This document shows, piece after piece, positions 17,344 to 25,383 of a DNA stretch of 43,251 nucleotides (position 1 is the stretch's first letter; every line of letters begins with the position of its first letter). Made by a program: the position numbers and the translations under genes. The stretch comes from an uncultured Ruminococcus sp. (lineage in GTDB: Bacteria > Bacillota > Clostridia > Oscillospirales > Ruminococcaceae): contig UQYK01000012.1 in NCBI GenBank assembly GCA_900545285.1, positions 1-43,251 of the forward strand, in the 5' to 3' direction. The notes beneath the pieces were generated by a model. That model was not told where the DNA came from, searched no databases, and saw nothing but the letters and a program-made list of their open reading frames with translations.

Positions 17344-17433
17344 CTTTTATTTCTGAGAATACTTAAGAAAGGATAAGCGGTGCGGTTCATTCATCTATTC
17401 TTACTTACTTTTCATGAGAGGGGAATTTCTTAA

Positions 17434-20400
17434 ATGCAATTCAAGAAAAGCAAAACCGTTCTGGCTGCGATTCTTGCAGCTGCAATGACATGCTCAGCAA
17501 TTCTGCCGACTGCCGCTTCAGCTGCCGGAACCAGAACAAAGGAAGAAGCATACGGCGATGCAACCTATGCACAGCGGTTTATGTCACTGTATGATGACGT
17601 TATCACCAACGGTGTGTCTAACGGCTACATGAGCAGCACATCTACCGTTAACGGCGGCCTGGGCGTTCCGTATCACTCTGTTGAAGAACTGTGTATCGAG
17701 GCTCCGGACTACGGCCACGAAACCACTTCTGAAGCACTGTCTTACCTGGTATGGGCTGCAGCAATGCGCGATAACATCGTAAACAAGGCAAACAATGGCG
17801 AAATCGAAGTAAAGGGCGCAACTAAGGACGCTTCTACCGACTCTGTAGGCGATACTGCAAAGGCATGGAAGACCATGGAATCTACCATGATCCCGGATGT
17901 ACAGGCACAGTTCATGCAGAAGGGCAGTAGCCTGTCTGCAACTTACAGCAGTGAGTGGGAGCAGATTGAAAGCTATCCGACCGGCATGAAGGGCGACTTC
18001 AAGGCTTCTAACCCGATTCACTCTTATTTCTGTAATGCATACGGTTCTGACGAAGGTCTGTACCTGATGCACTGGCTGGCTGACGTAGATGACTGGTATG
18101 GATTTGGCAGCAAGAATGGCAACACCGGCAAGCAGAAGAATGTAGCCGGTTCCTTCACACTGATCAACACCTTCCAGCGCGGTGAGCAGGAATCCTGCTG
18201 GGAAACTATCCCGCATGCCTGCGTTGATCTGCACAATAAGGGCTATGGCTTGAACGGCTCTAATGGTATGAAGGGCTTCTTCAATACCGAAGACAATCCG
18301 GCTGAGCAGTGGTCTTACACCAACGCACCGGACGCAGAAGACCGTGCAATCCAGGCTGTATATGCAGCTAATAGATGGGGTGTCGGCGAGAACGATGCGA
18401 ACATGGTTGACTCCAAGTGGGGCGGCAAGCAGTCTCTGACAAAGCTGGCAGCAAAAATGGGTGATGAAACCCGTAACAATATGTACGATAAGTACTACAA
18501 GAAGATTGGTGTCGGTAACACCATCCCGTCTGGTCAGAATGCACAGTATGCTGACTACGGCGATGCAAATACCGGTAAGCACTATCTGATGAACTGGTAC
18601 ACTTCCTGGGGCGGCGCAATCGACGGCACCTGGGCATGGCAGATCGGTGCATCTCACATGCACGAATTCTACCAGAACCCGCTGGCAGCATATGCACTGG
18701 CATATGACAGCGATATGAGCGGCGAAATGAAGAGCCAGGGCGCAGTAGATGACTTCAAGACATCTCTGGAAAGACAGATGGAACTGTATCTGTGGCTGCT
18801 GTCTGCTGACGGCCCGATCGCCGGCGGATGCACCAACTCTTACAAGGGACGTTATGAAGGCTACAGCGATCTGGGACTGAGCACATTCTATGATATGGCT
18901 TATGTAGAGCACCCGGTATACGCTGACCCGGGTTCCAACCACTGGATTGGTAACCAGGTATGGGCTGTACAGCGTCTGGCTGAACTTTACTATGTTGTAA
19001 AGACAACAGAAGGCGCACAGGATATTCAGATTGCACAGACTGGTCTGACACTGACACAGGCTCTGGAAAAGATTCTGGATCGCTGGGTAGGCTGGTTCAT
19101 GGACAATACCATCCTGGGTACTGCAAATGGAACCAAGACCATCAATGCAAAGTATGAGCACTATGATGAATCCACACAGGATTTCGTTGTACCGGATCTG
19201 ACACAGGGTGTAACAGATGACGGCACAAGCTTCTCTATCCCGTCCAGCCTGATCTGGCACGGTTCCGCAGGCCCGGATACTGATGGCCAGCCGGAAACCT
19301 GGAACGGCACATACCAGGAAAATAACAACCTGCACTGCACCATCGTTGGTTATGGTGACGGTGACCTGGGCTGCGTATCTTCTCTGGCAAATACTCTGAT
19401 TTACTATGCAAAGGCTAAGGGCGTTTCCAGCTCTGATCTGGCTTCTGCTGCAACTTCTTACAAGAACAAATCTGCTGCTGCTCAGACAGATTCTTCTGAA
19501 CTGGCAAAGCAGTCTCTGTACCTCGCCCAGCAGCTGCTTGACAGAGAGTGGAACAAGTTCCGTGACGATATCGGTCTCGGCGTTTCTGACCACAATACCA
19601 ACCTGTACAGACTGTGGGAAACCAAGCTGGTTCTGCCGGATGGCGTTCGTAAAAATGGTGATGGTCAGGTTCTGAGCAAGAGCCGTTACACTGGTACTAT
19701 GCCGAACGGTGATAAGATCGAAGACGGTGTTGCATTTGTTGACATCCGTTCGAACTATGAGGATTCCGCCATGTACCAGACTGCTCAGAAGTACTACAAT
19801 GGTGAGGGTGAAGATACTGATGGCAACGGCAAGGTTGACGTTGGTGACTACTACTTCACACTCCACAGATTCTGGCACGCAGGCGACATCATGATGGCTC
19901 TGGGTACTATGGCTGAACTGTATCCGGATGTAACACCGGACAATAACAGCGATAGCGAAAAGCTGGTTGTAACTCCGTCTGATGTTGAAGTAGCAAAGGG
20001 CGAAAGCACAGCTCTGAAGCCGAACAAGGATGGCTGCAACTTCGTATCTAACGATCCGACTATTGCAACTGTTGATAAGGACGGCACTGTAACTGGTGTT
20101 GAAAAGGGTGAAACCACGATCACTGTTACAGATCCGGACGGCAACACCGTTGAGGTTAAGGTAACTGTTACTGACACTGCTGTTACAACAACAACTACCG
20201 ATTCTGATACTCCGGTAACTACAACAACAACTGCTGTTACAGGTGAGTCTGACGTCCTGCTGGGCGACACCAACCTGGATGGCAACGTAAGCCTGATTGA
20301 CGCTGTACTGCTGAACAAGAAGATTGCAGACGTTGTAACCTTCAACGATCAGCAGACAAAGAACGCTGACTGCTACATGCTGGATGGCGAAATCAATGGA

Positions 20401-20469
20401 CAGGATGCAGTTTCTCTGCTGAAGTTCCTGACACATATCATTGATTCCCTGCCGGATATGGATGCATAA
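17434..20469 (+). CDS. GH48 cellulase (processive cellobiohydrolase) with Big_2-like domain and dockerin
   Basis: A 1011-residue secreted enzyme that releases cellobiose from cellulose chain ends; GH48 is usually a central, abundant cellulosomal enzyme. Signal peptide ends near residue 30 (PTAASA). The GH48 domain covers about 35-830. It includes 'EAPDYGHETTSEA', where Glu100 corresponds by position to the family's general acid, and the 'SWGGAIDGTWAWQIG' and 'LHRFWHAGD' regions. A 12-residue EF-hand-like loop, DTDGNGKVDVGD (794-805), sits near the domain's end. Residues about 845-905 resemble a Big_2 (bacterial Ig-like) domain. A short Thr linker leads to a dockerin (942-1011; GDTNLDGNVSLID and DCYMLDGEINGQD). 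AGAGGGGA precedes the ATG by 9 bases. Codon use is strongly biased, which fits high expression. Confidence 0.96.
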   Translation: MQFKKSKTVLAAILAAAMTCSAILPTAASAAGTRTKEEAYGDATYAQRFMSLYDDVITNGVSNGYMSSTSTVNGGLGVPYHSVEELCIEAPDYGHETTSEALSYLVWAAAMRDNIVNKANNGEIEVKGATKDASTDSVGDTAKAWKTMESTMIPDVQAQFMQKGSSLSATYSSEWEQIESYPTGMKGDFKASNPIHSYFCNAYGSDEGLYLMHWLADVDDWYGFGSKNGNTGKQKNVAGSFTLINTFQRGEQESCWETIPHACVDLHNKGYGLNGSNGMKGFFNTEDNPAEQWSYTNAPDAEDRAIQAVYAANRWGVGENDANMVDSKWGGKQSLTKLAAKMGDETRNNMYDKYYKKIGVGNTIPSGQNAQYADYGDANTGKHYLMNWYTSWGGAIDGTWAWQIGASHMHEFYQNPLAAYALAYDSDMSGEMKSQGAVDDFKTSLERQMELYLWLLSADGPIAGGCTNSYKGRYEGYSDLGLSTFYDMAYVEHPVYADPGSNHWIGNQVWAVQRLAELYYVVKTTEGAQDIQIAQTGLTLTQALEKILDRWVGWFMDNTILGTANGTKTINAKYEHYDESTQDFVVPDLTQGVTDDGTSFSIPSSLIWHGSAGPDTDGQPETWNGTYQENNNLHCTIVGYGDGDLGCVSSLANTLIYYAKAKGVSSSDLASAATSYKNKSAAAQTDSSELAKQSLYLAQQLLDREWNKFRDDIGLGVSDHNTNLYRLWETKLVLPDGVRKNGDGQVLSKSRYTGTMPNGDKIEDGVAFVDIRSNYEDSAMYQTAQKYYNGEGEDTDGNGKVDVGDYYFTLHRFWHAGDIMMALGTMAELYPDVTPDNNSDSEKLVVTPSDVEVAKGESTALKPNKDGCNFVSNDPTIATVDKDGTVTGVEKGETTITVTDPDGNTVEVKVTVTDTAVTTTTTDSDTPVTTTTTAVTGESDVLLGDTNLDGNVSLIDAVLLNKKIADVVTFNDQQTKNADCYMLDGEINGQDAVSLLKFLTHIIDSLPDMDA

Positions 20470-20488
20470 GAGTAATTTGATCGAACAA

Positions 20489-20515
20489 TCATGATATTAT
20501 AGTCATGATATTATA
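20489..20515 (+). repeat. 13-bp direct repeat after GH48
   Basis: TCATGATATTATA occurs at 20489-20501 and again at 20503-20515, one base apart. It lies between the GH48 stop codon and its terminator. Each copy contains the palindrome TCATGA. It may stabilise the mRNA 3' end or be neutral. Confidence 0.8.
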
Positions 20516-20554
20516 AAAATGCCGCGGTTTCTTCGGAAGCTGCGGCATTTTTTT
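20512..20554 (+). terminator. Intrinsic terminator of the GH48 gene
   Basis: An 11-bp outer stem (AAAAATGCCGC at 20515-20525 with GCGGCATTTTT at 20542-20552) and an inner GTTTC/GAAGC stem capped by a UUCG tetraloop are followed by Ts. It is a very stable terminator, fitting a strongly expressed gene. Confidence 0.93.
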
Positions 20555-20582
20555 GCGCTTCATGAAATTTTTCTGTTTTCAC

Positions 20583-20611
20583 TTGATTTTTCATGCGCGA
20601 AATGGTATAAT
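20583..20611 (+). promoter_or_regulatory. Promoter of the yicC-thiN housekeeping operon
   Basis: TTGATT (20583-20588), a 17-bp spacer and TATAAT (20606-20611) with an upstream TGG giving an extended -10. It lies just after the GH48 terminator. Transcription would start near 20618, about 30 bases before yicC. Confidence 0.82.
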
Positions 20612-20648
20612 AAGATATTATGAAAATGTACAGAAAGAGGTGATTGCA

Positions 20649-21560
20649 TTGAACAGTATGACTGGATATGGCCGTGTGCTGAAACAACAGGACGGCTATG
20701 ACCTGGCTTTGGAGATTCGTGCTGTAAATCACCGGTATTTAGAATGTACGGTAAAATTACCGCGCAGTTATGGATATCTGGAAGATAAAATCAAAGAAAT
20801 GGTGCAGAAACGGATTGCGCGGGGCAAAGTGGAAGTGGCACTTACGCTGCATCGCCAGGAAACAGAAACACCGGCTGTTCAGGCGAATCATGCCGCAGTG
20901 TGCGCTTATCTCAAGGCGCTGTTGCAGGAAAATCAGTTGCTGGCACAGGAACTGGACGGCGGTGCTGCGGAAAACGCATTTCTTCCGCAGGATTTGGGGC
21001 TTTCAGATCTTTTGCGGTTGCCGGATTTATTTCAGACAGTTTCGGTGGAAGAGGACGCGGAAACAGTTTGGCAGGTTGTAAAGCCTGCACTGGAAGAAAC
21101 ACTAGAGCATTTCTTGCAGATGCGGCAGACAGAAGGCACACATTTGAAACAGGATATTGCTTCACACCTGGATGCAATCGAAGAAATGACCAATCAGGTG
21201 GAACGCCTGGTGCCGGAATCTGTGCAGCTCTATTATGATAAGCTCTATCAGAAGATCAAAGATCTGCTGCAAGATCGGGTAGTGGAAGAATCACGTTTGG
21301 TGACAGAAGCGGCAATTGTGGCGGAAAAACTATGCGTGGATGAAGAATTGGTACGCCTGCACAGCCATATTGCGCAGTTCCGGGATTTTTTGGAATCCAC
21401 AGAACCGGTCGGCCGGAAAATGGACTTCCTGGTGCAGGAAATGAACCGCGAAGTCAACACAACCGGTTCCAAGTCTCAGTCGCTGGCAATTACAAAGCTT
21501 GTGGTGGATATGAAATCCGAGATTGAAAAAATCCGGGAACAGATTCAGAATGTGGAATAG
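20649..21560 (+). CDS. yicC: YicC family endoribonuclease
   Basis: A 303-residue protein of the YicC family, recently assigned endoribonuclease activity in enterobacteria and conserved upstream of gmk in Firmicutes. The TTG start at 20649 is chosen because AAAGAGGTGA lies 5 bases upstream and it gives the conserved N-terminus MNSMTGYGR; an ATG at 20658 would remove part of that motif. The N-terminal domain has 'EIRAVNHRYLE' and 'ARGKVEV'. The C-terminal part has 'GRKMDFLVQEMNREVNT' followed by 'GSKSQ', a strongly conserved family signature. It is the first gene of the operon, 16 bases before gmk. Confidence 0.92.
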   Translation: MNSMTGYGRVLKQQDGYDLALEIRAVNHRYLECTVKLPRSYGYLEDKIKEMVQKRIARGKVEVALTLHRQETETPAVQANHAAVCAYLKALLQENQLLAQELDGGAAENAFLPQDLGLSDLLRLPDLFQTVSVEEDAETVWQVVKPALEETLEHFLQMRQTEGTHLKQDIASHLDAIEEMTNQVERLVPESVQLYYDKLYQKIKDLLQDRVVEESRLVTEAAIVAEKLCVDEELVRLHSHIAQFRDFLESTEPVGRKMDFLVQEMNREVNTTGSKSQSLAITKLVVDMKSEIEKIREQIQNVE

Positions 21561-21576
21561 AAAGGATTGTGACATC

Positions 21577-22179
21577 ATGAAAAAAGGTACATTGTTTGTT
21601 GTTTCCGGCCCGTCCGGATGCGGAAAGGGTACGATTCTGGCAGAAATACTGAAAAATCCCAATATCTATTATTCTGTATCTGCTACAACGAGAGGCATGC
21701 GCCCCGGCGAGGTCGATGGCGTCAATTACCATTTCTTTACCAGAGAGCAGTTTGAACAGCTGGTTCAGGAGGACGGTGTTCTGGAATACGCTGAATACTG
21801 CCATAATTACTACGGCACACTGCGGAAACCGGTGGAAGAACACCTGAATGCCGGACAGGATGTCATTCTGGAAATTGAAGTGGTAGGTGCCATGAAAATC
21901 CGGGAAAAGTGTCCGGAAGCCGTTTTCGTTTTTATTCTGCCGCCGTCTTTGACAGAATTGGAGCGCCGCCTGCATAAGCGTGGCACCGAGACGGAAGAAG
22001 TAGTGCAAAACCGGGTGGCACAGGCCGAACGGGAAATCCGCTGTGCAGAATCTTATGATTATGTTGTTGTCAACGGTGCATTAGAAGACGCCGTTCAGGA
22101 TCTGGATGCGATTATTCGCGCAGAATCTTGTAAAATAAAGAAAAACCAATATAAAATTGATGAGGTGCTTGGAAAATGA
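21577..22179 (+). CDS. gmk: Guanylate kinase
   Basis: A 200-residue enzyme that phosphorylates GMP (and dGMP) to the diphosphate with ATP, in the cytoplasmic guanine-nucleotide pathway. It starts MKKGTLFVVSGPSGCGKGT, with the P-loop at 11-19. It then has 'SATTRGMRPGEVDGVNYHF' of the GMP-binding region, 'EYAEYCHNYYGT' and the lid-region sequence 'ERRLHKRGTE'. GAAAGGA precedes the ATG at 21577; an upstream in-frame ATG lies inside yicC and has no site. Length is typical. Its stop overlaps the start of rpoZ (ATGA), indicating translational coupling. Confidence 0.97.
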   Translation: MKKGTLFVVSGPSGCGKGTILAEILKNPNIYYSVSATTRGMRPGEVDGVNYHFFTREQFEQLVQEDGVLEYAEYCHNYYGTLRKPVEEHLNAGQDVILEIEVVGAMKIREKCPEAVFVFILPPSLTELERRLHKRGTETEEVVQNRVAQAEREIRCAESYDYVVVNGALEDAVQDLDAIIRAESCKIKKNQYKIDEVLGK

Positions 22180-22388
22180 ATATGTTGAGACCGTCTGTAA
22201 ATCAGCTGATTACAAAAAATGAAAGCAGTTATTCCCTGGTTGTAGGTGTGGCAAAGCGCGCGCGCGAAATTGCAGATGAACTGTACGAACAGGGAAAGGT
22301 TCTGGAGGAAAAACCGGTAAAAACAGCCATCCGGGAATTGGCAGCCGGAAAATATCGGATCGTAGAATCCGATGAGCTGCCTCACTGA
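22176..22388 (+). CDS. rpoZ: DNA-directed RNA polymerase omega subunit
   Basis: A 70-residue omega subunit that helps assemble the beta' subunit of RNA polymerase. The sequence starts MNMLRPSVNQLI and contains 'SSYSLVVGVAKRAREIAD', the conserved omega core. GAGGTG is found 10 bases before the ATG, which overlaps the gmk stop codon. A second ATG two codons later is possible. In many Firmicutes coaBC follows; here priA follows directly, 5 bases after the stop. Confidence 0.95.
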   Translation: MNMLRPSVNQLITKNESSYSLVVGVAKRAREIADELYEQGKVLEEKPVKTAIRELAAGKYRIVESDELPH

Positions 22389-22393
22389 AATTG

Positions 22394-24850
22394 ATGCAGT
22401 ATTCTGGAACGCTTCCGAAAAAATATTGTGTAGGAGTTGCGGTCTGTGCCGCATCCTATTCCTTTGACCGTTTGTTTTCCTATCTGTCTTTGCAGCCGAT
22501 TGCTCCCGGATGTCGGGTGATCGTGCCGTTTGGCAAGGGAAATGCAAAGCGTGTGGGAATCGTTCTGACCTGTCAGGAACAGGAACAAACGGAGTCACAG
22601 CTGAAAAATGTGCTGTCTGTAGTAGATCAGGCACCGTTGCTTTCCCGGGAAATGCTGGATTTGGTATTCTGGCTGAAGGAAATGACGTTCTGTACGTATT
22701 TTGATGCTGTGCGGACGATTTTGCCTGCCGGCATGCAGGTGCAGCTGGTGGAAGAAATCACACTGGCGACTGCACCGCCGGATGTGCCATTGACACCGGC
22801 AGAGGAGCACTTGCTGTTCTTTCTGCGCAGTGCCAAGACAAAACGGGAATTTCGGCAGATTCTGTCGGATTCGGATGAAAAGGGAAAAACAGTCATCCGC
22901 GCGCTGATTGCAAAGGGTTTTTTGCATCAAAAGGATGTCGTCAAAGAAAAAAACCATGGCCAGACTGGAATCCGGATGCTGCGCCTGGTGGAACGCATGG
23001 ATGAAATGCCGTTGGCACTGACCAAAAGTCAGGAAAAGCTGGCAGCGATTCTGCGGGAAGCCGGCCCGATGTCGGAAAAAGAAGCGTGTTATCTGAGCGG
23101 CGTGACTGCGGCGGTTTCCAAAAAGCTGGTGCAGATCGGCGCTGCGGAATCCTATGTGGTAAAGCCGCCGCTGCACCATTACGGCTCGGGAAAGCCCGAA
23201 AAGGATCCCAAGGAGATCTGTCTGTCTCCGGAACAGCAGCAGGTATATGACCGTGTTGCAGCCGCGCTGTCCGAAGGAATGCACTGCTTTTTGCTGCACG
23301 GCGTAACCGGAAGCGGAAAGACCAGCGTATTTATTCGCTTGATTGATACGGTTGTGTCCATGGGAAAACAGGTGATTCTGCTCGTGCCGGAAATTTCTCT
23401 GACACCGCAGATTGTCCAGCAGTTCTGTGATTTGTTCGGGGACATTGTGGCAGTAATTCATAGCGAATTGTCCCTGGGACAACGCAGTGATGCATGGCGA
23501 AAGATCGCTTCCGGTTCTGTGAAAATTATTATCGGAACCCGGAGCGCCGTGTTTGCACCGGTGCAGAATCTTGGGATGATTGTAGTTGATGAAGAGGGCG
23601 AACGCACTTATAAATCTGACAGTGCGCCGCGGTATCATGCCATTGCAGTGGCCAAAAAGCGCTGCCAGACGCATGGATGTCCGTTGCTGCTCGCATCGGC
23701 AACCCCTTCTGTAGAAAGCTATTATTATGCCAAACGGGGCATTTACACACTGCTGGAAATGAAACAGCGCTATAACCAGTCGCCTCTTCCGACTGTAGAG
23801 ATTGTAGATATGCAGGAAGAGCGTACCGCCGGGAATGACGGGATGTTTTCTGAAACATTGGCACTGGCATTGCAGGATAACTGGAAGGCAGGGAAGCAGT
23901 CTTTGCTGCTGCTGAACCGGCGCGGCTATCATACCATTATCAGCTGTGCTTCCTGCAATCAGCCGGTTTACTGTCCCAATTGCAGCATTCCTATGACCTA
24001 TCATAAGGTGAATGACAGCTTGATGTGCCATTACTGCGGACATACCCAGGATATGGTGGAAACCTGTCCTTCCTGCGGCAGCTATCACCTCCGAAAGATG
24101 GGCTTCGGGACACAGCGGCTGGAAGAAGAGCTGCAGCAAATTGTGCCGAAGGCGCGGATTCTGCGCATGGATGCAGATACCACCATCTCCCGTTTTGCTT
24201 ATGAAGAACGTTTTTCTGCATTTCGGGAGAAAAAATATGATATTATGCTGGGCACTCAGATGATCGGGAAGGGACTGGACTTTCCGGATGTTACACTGGT
24301 TGGGGTGTTGTCTATAGATAAAGCACTCTATGCCGGAGATTTTCGCAGCTATGAACGCACCTTTTCCCTTGTGACACAAGTTGTGGGGCGCAGCGGCCGG
24401 GGAGATGCATCCGGACGCGCCATTTTGCAAACCAGTATGCCGGATCATTATGTGCTGCGTCTTGCGGCACAGCAGGCATACCCGGCGTTTTATGCGCAGG
24501 AGATTGCATTGCGGCGGCAGCTGATTTTTCCGCCGATTTGTGATATCTGTGTCATTGGCTTTACTGGCGCACGAGAGGCGGATGTGCGGAATGCGGCGCA
24601 GCTGACCTCCGGCCTGTTTCGGGAGCAGATTCAGAAACAACAGTTTTCCTATCCCATCTGGATTTTAGAACCGGTGCCGTGTGCGTATGGCCGAATCAAT
24701 GGAAAGTATCGATATCAATTGGTAATGAAGTGTAAGAATACAAAGCCGTACCGGGATCTGATCCGGACGGTGCTTTTGGCCGCAGGAACCGACCGCCGCT
24801 GTGCCAGAGTGCATATTTATGCGGACATGAACGGTGATATTGGCGTGTAA
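22394..24850 (+). CDS. priA: Primosomal protein N' (replication restart helicase PriA)
   Basis: An 818-residue superfamily 2 helicase that recognises stalled forks and reloads the replisome. It has an N-terminal DNA-binding region with 'PGCRVIVPFGKGNAKRVGIV'. The helicase motifs are Walker A 'GVTGSGKTS' (about 303-311), motif II 'VDEEGERTYKSD' (DEEG where many have DEEH), 'LASATPS', 'GTQMIGKGLDFPDVTLV' and 'QVVGRSGRGD'. The zinc module (about 518-563) has eight Cys in CxxC pairs (CASC, CPNC, CHYC, CPSC). ATG 22394 is used; TTG at 22391 is equally possible, and neither has a strong ribosome site, so coupling to rpoZ is likely. Confidence 0.95.
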   Translation: MQYSGTLPKKYCVGVAVCAASYSFDRLFSYLSLQPIAPGCRVIVPFGKGNAKRVGIVLTCQEQEQTESQLKNVLSVVDQAPLLSREMLDLVFWLKEMTFCTYFDAVRTILPAGMQVQLVEEITLATAPPDVPLTPAEEHLLFFLRSAKTKREFRQILSDSDEKGKTVIRALIAKGFLHQKDVVKEKNHGQTGIRMLRLVERMDEMPLALTKSQEKLAAILREAGPMSEKEACYLSGVTAAVSKKLVQIGAAESYVVKPPLHHYGSGKPEKDPKEICLSPEQQQVYDRVAAALSEGMHCFLLHGVTGSGKTSVFIRLIDTVVSMGKQVILLVPEISLTPQIVQQFCDLFGDIVAVIHSELSLGQRSDAWRKIASGSVKIIIGTRSAVFAPVQNLGMIVVDEEGERTYKSDSAPRYHAIAVAKKRCQTHGCPLLLASATPSVESYYYAKRGIYTLLEMKQRYNQSPLPTVEIVDMQEERTAGNDGMFSETLALALQDNWKAGKQSLLLLNRRGYHTIISCASCNQPVYCPNCSIPMTYHKVNDSLMCHYCGHTQDMVETCPSCGSYHLRKMGFGTQRLEEELQQIVPKARILRMDADTTISRFAYEERFSAFREKKYDIMLGTQMIGKGLDFPDVTLVGVLSIDKALYAGDFRSYERTFSLVTQVVGRSGRGDASGRAILQTSMPDHYVLRLAAQQAYPAFYAQEIALRRQLIFPPICDICVIGFTGAREADVRNAAQLTSGLFREQIQKQQFSYPIWILEPVPCAYGRINGKYRYQLVMKCKNTKPYRDLIRTVLLAAGTDRRCARVHIYADMNGDIGV

Positions 24851-24912
24851 ATTCCTTTGCAGAAACTGCAAGGGAAAATGTGTTTGCCGGCAGAAAGGAA
24901 GAATAAAATTAC

Positions 24913-25383
24913 ATGGCTATTCGTAAAATTATAAAAGAAGGCGATCCGATTTTGCGCACAAAGTGCCGTCCGGTGACCGTGTTTGATGAAAAGCTGCATC
25001 AGCTGCTGGACGATATGCACGAAACGCTGGACAAGGCAGAAGGCGTTGGTCTGGCTGCGCCGCAGGTGGGATATTGCCGCCGCTTTTTCATCATGCATCT
25101 GGGCGACATGCGGATTGAAGCCATCAATCCGGAGATCAAAAAGGTCAGCGGAAAGCAGTATGTGCTGGAAGGCTGCCTTTCTGTTCCCAACAAGTGGGGC
25201 TATGTCACACGCCCGAATAAATGTAAATTCCGTGCTCAGAATAGAAATGGCGAATGGTACGAAATGACATTGACTGCACTGGGTGCACAGTGTGTGTGCC
25301 ATGAAAATGCCCACCTGGACGGACAGTTGTTCATTGATGTGGTCGAAGAATTCGTAGATCCAGAGGAGTTGGAAAAAGCATGA
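24913..25383 (+). CDS. def: Peptide deformylase
   Basis: A 156-residue metalloenzyme that removes the formyl group from new proteins' initiator methionine. Motif 1 GVGLAAPQVG (44-53), motif 2 EGCLSVP (86-92) and motif 3 HENAH (130-134) supply the metal ligands Cys88, His130 and His134 and catalytic Glu131. Motif 3 is usually HExDH; here the Asp is Ala133, a change in a conserved but non-ligand position. AAAGGAAG precedes the ATG at a somewhat long distance. The stop codon overlaps the fmt start, the usual def-fmt pairing, so formylation and deformylation enzymes are produced together. Confidence 0.94.
   Translation: MAIRKIIKEGDPILRTKCRPVTVFDEKLHQLLDDMHETLDKAEGVGLAAPQVGYCRRFFIMHLGDMRIEAINPEIKKVSGKQYVLEGCLSVPNKWGYVTRPNKCKFRAQNRNGEWYEMTLTALGAQCVCHENAHLDGQLFIDVVEEFVDPEELEKA

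Noticed and set aside
17584..20436. A 950-codon open frame antisense to the GH48 gene
   Set aside because: It has no ribosome site or recognisable domain, and arises from the strong codon bias of GH48, which avoids stop codons on the opposite strand. The plus-strand product is certain.
22595..24640. A 681-codon open frame antisense to priA
   Set aside because: Composition is that of a shadow frame (rich in His, Gln, Arg), without start signals, and priA on the other strand shows all helicase motifs.
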